Positions 36,892 to 45,989 of a stretch of 64,000 nucleotides of DNA are shown here, piece by piece. The translations under genes were made by a program, and so were the position numbers. Origin of the DNA: Helicobacter valdiviensis (GTDB lineage Bacteria; Campylobacterota; Campylobacteria; Campylobacterales; Helicobacteraceae). Position 1 is the first letter of the stretch; every line of letters begins with the position of its first letter. Below the pieces are notes generated by a model that was not told the DNA's origin, ran no database searches, and was given only the letters and a program-made list of their open reading frames with translations. The stretch spans positions 1-64,000 of the forward strand of contig NZ_NBIU01000005.1 of assembly GCF_003245365.1 (NCBI RefSeq). Reading direction: 5' to 3'.

Positions 36892-37638
36892 ATGTTTGAA
36901 TGGATAGTAAGTCCAGAAATGTGGATAGCTTTAGCTACCTTAATTGCTTTAGAGATTGTTTTGGGGATTGATAATATTATTTTTATTGCAATTTTGGTGG
37001 GCAGATTACCCAAAGAACAAAGGCAAAGGGCTAGAATATTTGGGCTTAGCTTAGCAATGGCAACAAGAGTTTTATTGTTACTTTCACTTTTTTGGATTAT
37101 GAAGCTAACAGAACCTTTATTTAGTGTTTTTAATCAAGAAATTTCAGGGCGTGATATTATTTTGATTTTGGGAGGATTGTTTTTGATTGCAAAATCCACT
37201 CTTGAGATTCATCATGATATAGACAATGCAGGAGAAAAAAGCGATGAAGAAACTTTAAAAGAGGGTGCCAAAAAAGGCTTTTTTGCCGTGCTTATTCAAA
37301 TTGCTATTTTAGATATTGTATTTTCACTAGATTCTGTGATTACTGCTGTGGGTATGGTGAGTAATATTGAGATTATGATTATTGCTGTGATTGTGGCAGT
37401 GGGTGTTATGATGGTTGCAAGCAAGAGCATTTCAGAGTTCGTAGAGGATAATCCTACCATTAAGATTTTAGCTTTGGCGTTTTTGATATTGGTTGGGGTG
37501 ACTTTAGTGGCAGAAGGCTTAGAGTTTCATATCTCAAAAGGCTATATTTATTTTGCTATGGCATTTTCTTTGGGTGTGGAATCTATTAATATTTATATTA
37601 AAAAGAAACATCTTAAAACAACACAAAATAGGGATTAA
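36892..37638 (+). CDS. TerC family integral membrane protein
   Basis: A 248-residue protein with seven predicted helices. TerC motifs are ALEIVLGIDNIIFIAILVG near the N-terminus and ILDIVFSLDSVITAVGM in the second half; the conserved acidic pairs sit within the membrane. The family has been linked to manganese and other metal export. The third of three tandem ATGs was chosen because AAAAGG is best placed for it. It lies two bases before polA. Confidence 0.85.
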   Translation: MFEWIVSPEMWIALATLIALEIVLGIDNIIFIAILVGRLPKEQRQRARIFGLSLAMATRVLLLLSLFWIMKLTEPLFSVFNQEISGRDIILILGGLFLIAKSTLEIHHDIDNAGEKSDEETLKEGAKKGFFAVLIQIAILDIVFSLDSVITAVGMVSNIEIMIIAVIVAVGVMMVASKSISEFVEDNPTIKILALAFLILVGVTLVAEGLEFHISKGYIYFAMAFSLGVESINIYIKKKHLKTTQNRD

Positions 37639-37640
37639 AT

Positions 37641-40313
37641 TTGAAAACACTCACTATTATTGATACTTTTGGATTTTTGTTTAGGAGCTATTTTGCACTT
37701 CCGCCTTTAAAAAATAGTGCAGGATTTCCAACAGGATTGCTTTTTGGATTTGCTAAGCTTATAGCACAGCTCCATAGGGAATATCCAGAAGATTATTTGG
37801 TGTTTGCCCTTGATAGTGGGGGGGAGAATTTTAGAAAAAAAATTGATCCAAACTATAAAGCAAACCGTCCAGAAGCTCCAGAAGATTTAAAGCTTCAACT
37901 AGGGGTGGCTATTAAATGGGTAGAGCTTATGGGGTTTAGAAATATTAAAATTGAGGGTTATGAGGCAGATGATGTAATAGCTTCTATTAATGAAAAAGCT
38001 AATAAAATGAACATTAATGTGAGAATTATTAGCCATGATAAGGATTTGTATCAGTTAATTGATGGAGATACCTTTTTGTTTGATCCTAAAAATAAAAAAG
38101 AAATTAGAGAGGAAGAGTGTAAAGAAAAATATGGTATTTTGCCTAGACAATTTGTAGATTATCAAAGCATTGTAGGGGATAGTGCAGATAATGTTCCAGG
38201 AGTTAAGGGAATAGGTGCTAAGGGAGCTATGAATTTGTTATTAGCTTATGATAGTTTAGAAGGGATTTATGAAAATCTTAATAATATTTCTCCTAATAGA
38301 ACAAAAATGCTCCTAGAGGCTTCTAGGGAGGACGCATACCGTTCAAGAGAGCTTGTTAGATTAAAAAGGGATTTATTAGAAGATTTTAGTTTGGAAAATT
38401 GTGAAATGCCAAAAGAATCTCCTTTGTATAAAATTGTTAAAGAGCTTGAAGAATACGAACTACATCAAATTTTAAAATCTCTAAAACTTAACAAAAAAAC
38501 GCAAGTTACGCAAAAAGAAAACACACTAAGCAGTTTTAGTTATAGCGTGAGGCTTGTAAATCAAGACGAAGAGCTTTTAAAATTGATTGAAAAAATTACT
38601 CCCCAAACTATGGTTTCTTATGATAGTGAAACGACTTCTTTAGATGTTAGAGAAGCTAAGATTGTAGGGTTTTCTTTTAGTTTTGATGGAAATGAGGCTT
38701 ATTATGCACCTATGGCACATAACTATTTAGGGGTGGAGGAGCAGATAAGCCACCAATGTGCTTTAAAATTTATAGAGGCGATTTTTTCAAAAGCCAAAAG
38801 AGTGATAGGGCATAATTTAAAATATGATTTGGAAATTTTGAGAACCAATTTTGGTTTTGTCTTAGAGGATTATTCTAAAATAGGCGATAGTATGCTCTTA
38901 GGCTGGCTTTTGCAAAGTGATGGTTTGTGTGGATTAGATCCACTGATGAAAAAATATTTTAACCACCAAATGATTTCCTATGAAGATGTTGTCTTAAAGA
39001 ATGAAAATTTTTCACAAATACAAATATCTAGTGCTGCAAAATATGCTAGTGAGGATGCTGCAGCTTGCTATCAGTTGTATTGTAAATTAGAAAAACTCAT
39101 TGATGATGCTAATCTTTTAAGTTTGGCACACACTTTAGAGTTCCCATTTATTCAAACACTTATTGAAATGGAGCTCAATGGAATTACACTAGATGTGTCT
39201 TATTTAAAAGGTTTAAAGATAGAATTTAGAGACAAACTTGCAATGCTCTCTCATGAAATTTATACGCTTGCAGAACGCACTTTTAATATTAATTCTCCAC
39301 AACAATTAGCAGAAGTGCTTTTTGAGGATTTAAAACTAACCACTACTAAAAAAACAAAATCAGGCTTTAGCACAAAAGAAGCGGTTTTGCAATCTTTATA
39401 CAAAGAACATCCTATTATTCCTAAAATTTTAGAATATAGAGAGATTTTTAAGCTTTTTAGCACTTATATTGAACCTCTTTTGCAATATGCACTTAGCAAT
39501 AAAGAGCATAGAGTGTATGCTTCATTTATGCAGACGGGGACTAGCACAGGAAGACTTAGTTCTAAAAATCCCAATTTACAAAACATCCCTGTTAAAACAA
39601 TGCAAGGAAGAAAAATAAGAGAAGGATTTATAGCAAGTGAAGGTTGTGTGCTTTTTAGTTTGGATTATTCACAAATTGAATTAAGACTTTTGGCACATTT
39701 TTCGCAAGATTCTGCTATGATAAAAGCTTTTATGGAAGATGAAGATATTCATTTAGAAACTGCAAAGAAGATTTTTGGTGATAGTGTGGCAAAAGAGAAG
39801 AGAAATATTGCAAAAAGTATTAATTTTGGCTTGATTTATGGAATGGGACCTAAAAAGCTTTCAGAGACGCTTAATATTACTTTTCAAGAGGCAAAAACCT
39901 ATATCCAAAATTATTTCCAAAGTTTCCCAACTGTTAAGGATTTTTTGAAAAATCAAGAAGATTTTATTTTAGAAAATGGATATTCCAAAACACTTTTTGG
40001 CAGGAAGCGTAGTTTTGATTTTAATGGAGTTCAAGAATATCAAAAAGCTGCATTTTTAAGGGAAGGTATTAATGCGATTTTTCAAGGGAGTGCGGCAGAT
40101 ATTATCAAAAAGGCAATGAAGAAAATTGTAGAAAGCAAGTTAGAATCTAAATTGCTTTTGCAAGTGCATGATGAATTGATTTTTGAAGTGCAAAAAGATA
40201 AGGTAGAGAAAGAAGCGAAAGAAATTAGTGCTATTATGGAGGGAATAGCACAGCTTAGGGTTCCTCTAAAGTGTTCTTTGAGCGTTGGAAAACACTGGGG
40301 TGAATTAAAATAA
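37641..40313 (+). CDS. polA: DNA polymerase I
   Basis: Repair and Okazaki-fragment polymerase. The 5' nuclease domain (1-290) has the acidic cluster FRSYFALPPLK, ISHDKDLYQLI and GDSADNVPGVKGIGAKGA. The 3'-5' exonuclease domain (about 305-490) keeps all DEDD-type residues: YDSETTSLD, GHNLKYDLEIL and YASEDAAACY. The polymerase domain has motif A SLDYSQIELRLLAHFS, motif B KRNIAKSINFGLIYG and motif C LQVHDELIFE. H. pylori PolI has been reported to lack proofreading, so the intact exonuclease residues are notable. It starts at TTG. A G7 run lies at 37818-37824. Confidence 0.95.
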   Translation: MKTLTIIDTFGFLFRSYFALPPLKNSAGFPTGLLFGFAKLIAQLHREYPEDYLVFALDSGGENFRKKIDPNYKANRPEAPEDLKLQLGVAIKWVELMGFRNIKIEGYEADDVIASINEKANKMNINVRIISHDKDLYQLIDGDTFLFDPKNKKEIREEECKEKYGILPRQFVDYQSIVGDSADNVPGVKGIGAKGAMNLLLAYDSLEGIYENLNNISPNRTKMLLEASREDAYRSRELVRLKRDLLEDFSLENCEMPKESPLYKIVKELEEYELHQILKSLKLNKKTQVTQKENTLSSFSYSVRLVNQDEELLKLIEKITPQTMVSYDSETTSLDVREAKIVGFSFSFDGNEAYYAPMAHNYLGVEEQISHQCALKFIEAIFSKAKRVIGHNLKYDLEILRTNFGFVLEDYSKIGDSMLLGWLLQSDGLCGLDPLMKKYFNHQMISYEDVVLKNENFSQIQISSAAKYASEDAAACYQLYCKLEKLIDDANLLSLAHTLEFPFIQTLIEMELNGITLDVSYLKGLKIEFRDKLAMLSHEIYTLAERTFNINSPQQLAEVLFEDLKLTTTKKTKSGFSTKEAVLQSLYKEHPIIPKILEYREIFKLFSTYIEPLLQYALSNKEHRVYASFMQTGTSTGRLSSKNPNLQNIPVKTMQGRKIREGFIASEGCVLFSLDYSQIELRLLAHFSQDSAMIKAFMEDEDIHLETAKKIFGDSVAKEKRNIAKSINFGLIYGMGPKKLSETLNITFQEAKTYIQNYFQSFPTVKDFLKNQEDFILENGYSKTLFGRKRSFDFNGVQEYQKAAFLREGINAIFQGSAADIIKKAMKKIVESKLESKLLLQVHDELIFEVQKDKVEKEAKEISAIMEGIAQLRVPLKCSLSVGKHWGELK

Positions 40314-40326
40314 GAAGGAGTTTTGG

Positions 40327-41010
40327 TTACCCACAGTATTTTTGAGAGTAGATTTTTTTGCTAGGCCATTCTAATGCACTAAGAGAGGCATTGTCTAGCT
40401 TTTTGAAATAAACACAGCCTGTATCAATAGCAGCAAAGTTTTTAGTAAGTAAAACTTGATTTTGCACATCATGTCCAAAGATATTAAAAACTCCATAATC
40501 CTTTTTACATTCCTTTTCTATATTGTGCATTTTAAGCCTATTCCAAGTAAGTTCGCTTTGCTTCTCTTCTCGTTCTTTAAAAAAAGGCAATCCAAAACCA
40601 TGTGTGATAAAAGGATTGAAACCATTTTCACAAGGGTGTTCTAAAAGCAAAAAACGGGGTAAAGTTAAAAGCCAATCTAAGTGTTCGTGGATTTTATGCA
40701 ATCCCCCCTTATTTTTATAGCTTTCCATTGTTTCATAGCCTCCATTGCTAATCCATATTTTGTTGTAGCCTTTTTGTGGGATTGCATGATAGTATTCAAG
40801 CATTAATTCTTCGTGATTTCCAAGCACGCAAGCATAATTGTTTTGAATAACTAAATCAATCACTTCGCAAGATTTTGTCCCTCTATCAATCAAATCACCT
40901 GTAAAAATTAGTTTGGAGTCCCATTTTTTAGGGAGTTTTTCTATTAATGCACAAAGTGTATCAAAACAGCCATGCACATCACCAATTACATAAAAAGGCT
41001 CTTTTTGCAT
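40327..41010 (-). CDS. Calcineurin-like metallophosphatase (PrpA/ApaH-like)
   Basis: A 227-residue phosphoesterase with the complete di-metal signature: GDVHGCFDTL at residues 9-18, GDLIDRGTKS and GNHEELMLEYY, then THGF with a later His. This is the serine/threonine protein phosphatase or diadenosine tetraphosphatase group; the substrate cannot be told from sequence. It converges with polA across a 13-base gap. The ATG is preceded by AAGGA. Confidence 0.85.
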   Translation of the reverse strand: MQKEPFYVIGDVHGCFDTLCALIEKLPKKWDSKLIFTGDLIDRGTKSCEVIDLVIQNNYACVLGNHEELMLEYYHAIPQKGYNKIWISNGGYETMESYKNKGGLHKIHEHLDWLLTLPRFLLLEHPCENGFNPFITHGFGLPFFKEREEKQSELTWNRLKMHNIEKECKKDYGVFNIFGHDVQNQVLLTKNFAAIDTGCVYFKKLDNASLSALEWPSKKIYSQKYCG

Positions 41011-41194
41011 TTTAGCTTCCTTGCTAGGTTAATTTTGCTAATTTAGAGTTATTGTATAAAAAAAATCTTTATTCTTTGATTTGGAAGTCTATTTTATGTC
41101 AAAATAAAATCTTTTTAATAAAAATGTAATAAAAGAAATTAGTAATTATTTTGCTTTTTTATAAAAAGGCTGATTGTGAGGTTTATAAATTTAG

Positions 41195-41272
41195 TGGGGT
41201 GGGCGATGGGAATCGAACCCACGACCCTCAGGACCACAATCTGATGCTCTAACCGACTGAGCTACGCCCACC
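41195..41272 (-). tRNA. tRNA-His (anticodon GTG)
   Basis: The acceptor is GTGGGCG/CGCCCAC with an extra 5' G as required for tRNA-His. The anticodon loop is TTGTGGT with GTG. The T loop is GTTCGATTC and CCA is encoded. The anticodon stem reads TCAGA/CCTGA, leaving an A-C mismatch next to the loop. Confidence 0.94.
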
Positions 41273-41298
41273 ACTTGAAAGATTTAAAAAATAAAAGA

Positions 41299-41376
41299 TG
41301 GTCGGGGCGAAAGGATTCGAACCTTCGACCCCTTGGTCCCAAACCAAGTGCGCTAACCAGACTGCGCTACGCCCCG
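41299..41376 (-). tRNA. tRNA-Pro (anticodon TGG)
   Basis: The acceptor is CGGGGCG/CGCCCCG and the anticodon stem is CTTGG/CCAAG with loop TTTGGGA (anticodon TGG). The T loop is GTTCGAATC and CCA is encoded. It lies 26 bases upstream of tRNA-His on the same strand. Confidence 0.95.
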
Positions 41377-41434
41377 ACAAGTAATTTTAATCAATAAAGG
41401 CGGAATTATAATCTTTTAAAACTTAATTGTCAAG

Positions 41435-41455
41435 CCCCCTAAAGAGAATAGGGGG
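41435..41455. terminator. Hairpin after htpG
   Basis: CCCCCTA and TAGGGGG form a perfect 7-bp stem with a 7-base loop, just past the htpG stop. The U-rich tail is weak on the minus strand. Confidence 0.4.
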
Positions 41456-41464
41456 GAGATTTTA

Positions 41465-43351
41465 TTAAAAACTATTTTGTAAAAGTGAATTTAAGCGTTT
41501 TACAAAGGTATTTACATCTTTTAATTTTCCACCTTCTAAGAGTTTGGCTTCCTCTAATAAAAGATAGGCTACTTCTGCATTTTTGGCTTCGTTAGAACTC
41601 TCTAGGAGTTTTTGTAAAATGATATGGTTTGGATTGAGTTCTAAAATAGGTTTTGGTTCAGGCATATCAGCACCCATTCCCATAGCACCCATTTGTTTCA
41701 TCATTTTCATCATAGCAGCATTTGGATCATCTACATCTGCCACTATACAAGAGGGGGCATCTACCAATCTTGTGCTTAAACGCACTTCTTTTACCTCTCC
41801 TTCTAGTGTTTTTGTGAAACTATCTAGTAGAGGTTGGAATTTGTTTTTTATCTCTTCGCTTAGTGTGTTAGCTCCGATTTCTTCCATCGCTTCTTTGCTG
41901 GTGATGCTTCTAAGTGGGGTTTTTTCAAATTCATGCACCATAGGCATAACAATTCCATCAATCTCATCGCTAAAGAAAAGAACTTCAATGTCTTTTTGTT
42001 TATATCCTTCAAGCAAAGGCGAATTTTTAAGTAGCTCTAAATCTTCTCCTTGTAGGTAATAAATAGATTTTTGATCCTCTTTCATTCTTTCTTTATATGT
42101 TTTAAAAGATATTTCTTTATCTTCACTTTTGCTAGAGCTAAATCTTAAGAATTCTAATAATTTTTCTTTGTTTTCAAAATCGCTATAAACACCTTCTTTT
42201 AGACATCTTCCAAATTCTTTATAGAATTTTATATATTTTTCTTCATCTTTTTGTAAAGATTCAATTTCGCTTAGAATCTTCTTGGTAGAAGCAGACTTAA
42301 TAGTTGCTAAAATTTTATTTTGTTGCAAGATTTCTCTGCTTACATTTAATGGTAAATCTTCGCTATCTATAATCCCTCTTACAAAGCGTAAATAAGAAGG
42401 TAAAAGTTCTTTGTCATCATCAGTTATAAATACTCTTTTTACATAGAGCTTTACACCAGATTTATAATCTACTCTATAAAGATCAAAAGGTGCATTTTGT
42501 GGGATATAAAATAAAGTAGTATATTCTAGGCTACCTTCTACTTTTGTATGAATCCAAGATAAAGGATCAGCTCCATCATAGCTTAGAGATTTGTAAAATT
42601 CTTTATATTCCTCTTCCTTTAAATCTTTTTTGGAAACTCTCCATAGGGCAGATGCCTTGTTGATTTGTTCATTTTTTTCTTCAATAATTTCTTTTTTAGA
42701 GTCGCCCTCACCCTCTGTTTTAGTTTCTGTGTAGTGCAGAAAGATTGGGAATGGAATATGATCAGAATATTTTTTGATAATTTCTTCTATTCTCCAGCGA
42801 CTTGTAAATTCTTTCTCATCTTCTTTAAGGTAGAGTTTAATCTCGCTACCATGAGAATCTTTTGTGCATTTTTCAATCTCAAACTCACCACTACCATCAC
42901 TAATCCACGCATAAGCTTGTTCTTCTCCTGCTTTTTTGGTGGTTACAATAATTTTGCTAGCTACCATAAATGCTGAATAAAATCCAACACCAAATTGTCC
43001 AATCAGTGCAGAATCTTTTTTCTTATCACCACTTAATTTAGATAGGAAGTTTTTTGTTCCGCTTTTTGCAATCGTTCCTAGATTTTCAATGAGATCTTGC
43101 TCATTCATTCCTATACCACTATCGCTAATAGTGAGAATATTTTTTTCACTATCAAAGCTGATGTCAATTTTTGGGGTAAAAGAAAATGATTTTAGTTTTT
43201 CGTCCGTTAGAGTGAGGTATTGTAGTTTATCTAATGCGTCTGAAGCATTGCTTACAAGCTCACGCAAAAAGATTTCTTTATTAGAATATAAAGAATGTAT
43301 CATTAAATCTAAAAGTTGATTAACTTCTGTTTGGAAAGTATGTTTTGCCAT
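41465..43351 (-). CDS. htpG: Molecular chaperone HtpG (Hsp90)
   Basis: ATP-dependent chaperone dimer. The N-terminal GHKL ATPase is clear: ELVSNASDALDKLQYL, ISDSGIGMNEQDL and GQFGVGFYSAFMV. The middle domain has YIPQNAPFDLY and GIIDSEDLPLNVSRE. The C-terminal dimerisation domain is complete. Length 628 is normal. The promoter TATAAT lies at 43379-43384 on the minus strand, with AAGGAG before the ATG. No obvious HrcA CIRCE repeat is seen upstream. Confidence 0.96.
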   Translation of the reverse strand: MAKHTFQTEVNQLLDLMIHSLYSNKEIFLRELVSNASDALDKLQYLTLTDEKLKSFSFTPKIDISFDSEKNILTISDSGIGMNEQDLIENLGTIAKSGTKNFLSKLSGDKKKDSALIGQFGVGFYSAFMVASKIIVTTKKAGEEQAYAWISDGSGEFEIEKCTKDSHGSEIKLYLKEDEKEFTSRWRIEEIIKKYSDHIPFPIFLHYTETKTEGEGDSKKEIIEEKNEQINKASALWRVSKKDLKEEEYKEFYKSLSYDGADPLSWIHTKVEGSLEYTTLFYIPQNAPFDLYRVDYKSGVKLYVKRVFITDDDKELLPSYLRFVRGIIDSEDLPLNVSREILQQNKILATIKSASTKKILSEIESLQKDEEKYIKFYKEFGRCLKEGVYSDFENKEKLLEFLRFSSSKSEDKEISFKTYKERMKEDQKSIYYLQGEDLELLKNSPLLEGYKQKDIEVLFFSDEIDGIVMPMVHEFEKTPLRSITSKEAMEEIGANTLSEEIKNKFQPLLDSFTKTLEGEVKEVRLSTRLVDAPSCIVADVDDPNAAMMKMMKQMGAMGMGADMPEPKPILELNPNHIILQKLLESSNEAKNAEVAYLLLEEAKLLEGGKLKDVNTFVKRLNSLLQNSF

Positions 43352-43378
43352 CTTAGTTCTCCTTAAAAATTTTGCAAA

Positions 43379-43384
43379 ATTATA
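43379..43384 (-). promoter_or_regulatory. -10 box for htpG
   Basis: TATAAT on the minus strand, about 28 bases before the htpG start codon. Confidence 0.5.
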
Positions 43385-43496
43385 ACAGATAAAGTTTTAA
43401 ATTGCAAGAAACTTTATATTAATAGACTAAACTTTATTGATATTATTGTATATAATTATTACCTAAATCTACAAAAATAAAACATAAAAAATTTAT

Positions 43497-43510
43497 GGAA
43501 TAAAAAATGC
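43497..43510 (+). promoter_or_regulatory. Sigma-54 promoter (-24 GG / -12 GC)
   Basis: TGGAATAAAAAATGCTT has GG and GC exactly 10 bases apart, matching the RpoN consensus (TTGGAA-N-TTGCTT type). It lies 30 bases before the following gene. In Campylobacterota sigma-54 serves the flagellar hook, rod and minor flagellin regulon. Confidence 0.6.
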
Positions 43511-43539
43511 TTGTATTTCTGTAAAATAAGGAGTTTAAA

Positions 43540-44493
43540 ATGCGTTTAGAAAAAAATAATGTCTCATTACAACCTGCGTATAATACTGTTGATAAAAAAC
43601 AAGCTTCAAATGCCTTTGCAGATTTTTTTGCCCTGCAAAATGCAATTTTAGAAAGTAAAAAACCTAAAAAAACTTTAGAGAATTTTAAGCCAGATTCCGA
43701 AGTTTTGGCAAATATTTTTGGAGGTGCAATTTATGATAGTAAAACTTCTTTTTTGCAAGATGAGAAAAAAGGGATTAAGCCAAAAGATGAGGAGCAAAAC
43801 CCTTTTTCTTACCCTAGAAGTTTTGAAGTTTTAAAAGACTTGATGGAAGAAAAAATAGAAGAATATTTTGCTAAAAATCAAGATGAGAGCGATGCAAGAT
43901 TGCAATTAATGTTAGCTTATAAGCAAGAATTTGAAGATTTTCCACATTTTATGGAAGAATTAAAAGAAAAAGCCACACAAAGTGCAGAATTGTTTGCTTC
44001 TTTAACGCCTGATAAATTGCAAGAACAAAAAGATATTTATTTTACAAGAGCACAAGATTTGCAAGAAAGTATTTTTGAATTTAGTGCAGGAGCGATGAAA
44101 GGACTTGATTTTATTGATAGCTTTTTTGGATTGATTGAGAAGGATCTTAGTGTTAGAGAAAAAGAACTTTTAATAGACCATGCACAGATTTTTCAGAATT
44201 ATTGGTATAAGCAAACAGGTGGAGATGAGAGAAAGATTACTTTAAATAATGGAATGGTTTATGAAGGTGATGTGGGAGAAAAAGTGGGCGGTTTTAATCT
44301 AATTACTAGCAATTTACTTTATGCATATAGAGAAAAAACATTAGAAGATGACACAAAACAATGTGTTTTAGCAGTTTTTGACAAAATGGCAAAAAGTGGG
44401 GAACAACTACCAGCAAATATCCATTCTGATATTGTAGCCTCACTAGATTTTAATGATAGGGGATATAAGCTTGTAGGTGCTGTGGTGCAATAA
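43540..44493 (+). CDS. Hypothetical protein behind a sigma-54 promoter
   Basis: A 317-residue soluble protein without a signal peptide or membrane helix. The N-terminal 90 residues are polar and low in structure (NNVSLQPAYNTVDKK), as in many substrates of the flagellar export system. Residues 90-210 are helical and acidic, and the C-terminal third contains a Gly-rich beta region (NNGMVYEGDVGEKVGGFNL). I recognise no family. The sigma-54 element in front suggests expression with flagellar genes. AAGGAG precedes the ATG. Confidence 0.7.
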   Translation: MRLEKNNVSLQPAYNTVDKKQASNAFADFFALQNAILESKKPKKTLENFKPDSEVLANIFGGAIYDSKTSFLQDEKKGIKPKDEEQNPFSYPRSFEVLKDLMEEKIEEYFAKNQDESDARLQLMLAYKQEFEDFPHFMEELKEKATQSAELFASLTPDKLQEQKDIYFTRAQDLQESIFEFSAGAMKGLDFIDSFFGLIEKDLSVREKELLIDHAQIFQNYWYKQTGGDERKITLNNGMVYEGDVGEKVGGFNLITSNLLYAYREKTLEDDTKQCVLAVFDKMAKSGEQLPANIHSDIVASLDFNDRGYKLVGAVVQ

Positions 44494-44609
44494 AGTGATT
44501 AAATCACAAAGGGATAATAATTGATTTATAAAGATATTTAATTTTATTTTTTTTTTGGATTAAATGAGTATCATTATGGTAAAAATACTTAAAAAGAATG
44601 GAGTTTGAA

Positions 44610-45989
44610 ATGTCCTCTTCACTAGAGAAGATGTCTATTTATTTTAAAAAGCGTTATGTGATGTATTTCATCACTACAATTGTGGTTTTTTGTGTTCCTT
44701 TTATTCAGATTAATGGGAATCAAATTTTTCTTTTGTCTTTTGATCATAAGCAGTTGCATTTGTTGGGGGTATCTTTTGATATGCAAGAATTGTATATGAT
44801 GCCCTTTTTGTTGATTTTAATGTTTTTGTTTATCTTTTTTATTACTACGCTTGCAGGGCGTGTATGGTGTGGATGGGCTTGTCCGCAGACTATTTTTAGG
44901 GTGATTTATAGAGATTTGATTGAAACTAAGCTTCTAAAGCTTAGAAAAAGAAGAGAAAATAAACAAATAGAGCCAGATATGAGTCTTGGGATTAATAAGC
45001 TTAAAAAAGCAATTGCTCTTTTTATATGGGTGGTGCTTTCATTTTTAGCAGCTTCTAATTTTATGTGGTATTTTGTGCCACCAGCAGATTTTTTTGCTTA
45101 TTTAAAAGAACCGCTAGAGCATGAATATTTATTGATTTTTCTTATTGGAATTGCTATTTTCTTAATAGCTGATATTGTGTGGATTAAAGAAAATTTTTGT
45201 ATTTATATGTGTCCTTATAGTCGTGTGCAAAGCGTATTGTATGACAATGATACAATTATGACTGTTTATGATTATAAAAGAGGAGGGGCAGTTTTTGATC
45301 CTAAAGGGATTAAAATGTGGAAAAAGCCAGAGATAGCGAATGCAGAATGCACGGGTTGTGAGGCTTGTGTTAAGATATGCCCTACGCATATTGATATTAG
45401 AAAGGGAATGCAACTTGAATGTATTAATTGTCTTGAATGTGCAGATGCTTGCACAAAAGTTATGGGGAAACTTGGTAAGGAAACTTTGATTTCTTGGACA
45501 AGTCCGCAATCTATTGATACAAGAGACAAGGTAAAATACTTTAGATTTAAAACAGTAGCATATTTAGTGGTAATGCTAATTGCTTTTGTGGGACTTGTAT
45601 TTATGGGTTCAGGAAAAGAAAATATGTTGCTCAATATTAATCGCGATCAGGGTTCTCTCTATACTATTAGAGATAATAAAAATGTGGAGAATGCCTATAT
45701 ATTTTTAGTGCAGAATACAAATCAAGAAGCTTATAAATTTTATTTTGAAATTGAGAATGAGAATATTAAAATTAAGCGTCCATTAAAGCCTTTTAAAGTA
45801 GAGCCTGGAGAAAAATCAAAACAAGTTGTTGTTTTATATACAGATACTAATTTAAGTCAAGAGGACAAAAAAGATACTGCAATTCCGATTAAAATTAGGG
45901 CTTACGCACTTGATTCTAAAGAAAAGATTGAAGTAGAAAGAACTAGCGTATTTATTTATCCACCAAAAGAAGTTATGGATAAAAAATGA
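44610..45989 (+). CDS. ccoG: Cytochrome c oxidase accessory protein CcoG (FixG/RdxA)
   Basis: Membrane ferredoxin-like protein acting in copper reduction for assembly of the cbb3 oxidase. Helices lie near residues 15-35, 62-82, 135-155, 170-190 and 310-330. WCGWACPQT and CIYMCPYSR are membrane-near Cys motifs. Two [4Fe-4S] sets are CTGCEACVKICP and CINCLECADAC. The periplasmic C-terminal domain is Ig-like. The ATG was chosen because GGAG is six bases before it. It overlaps the next gene by four bases. Confidence 0.9.
   Translation: MSSSLEKMSIYFKKRYVMYFITTIVVFCVPFIQINGNQIFLLSFDHKQLHLLGVSFDMQELYMMPFLLILMFLFIFFITTLAGRVWCGWACPQTIFRVIYRDLIETKLLKLRKRRENKQIEPDMSLGINKLKKAIALFIWVVLSFLAASNFMWYFVPPADFFAYLKEPLEHEYLLIFLIGIAIFLIADIVWIKENFCIYMCPYSRVQSVLYDNDTIMTVYDYKRGGAVFDPKGIKMWKKPEIANAECTGCEACVKICPTHIDIRKGMQLECINCLECADACTKVMGKLGKETLISWTSPQSIDTRDKVKYFRFKTVAYLVVMLIAFVGLVFMGSGKENMLLNINRDQGSLYTIRDNKNVENAYIFLVQNTNQEAYKFYFEIENENIKIKRPLKPFKVEPGEKSKQVVVLYTDTNLSQEDKKDTAIPIKIRAYALDSKEKIEVERTSVFIYPPKEVMDKK

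Noticed and set aside
37818-37824. G7 run in polA as a switch
   Set aside because: Below the usual length for high-rate slippage and within a housekeeping gene.
44560-44580. Possible Fur box before ccoG
   Set aside because: Only a partial match to the palindromic consensus; too weak to claim.
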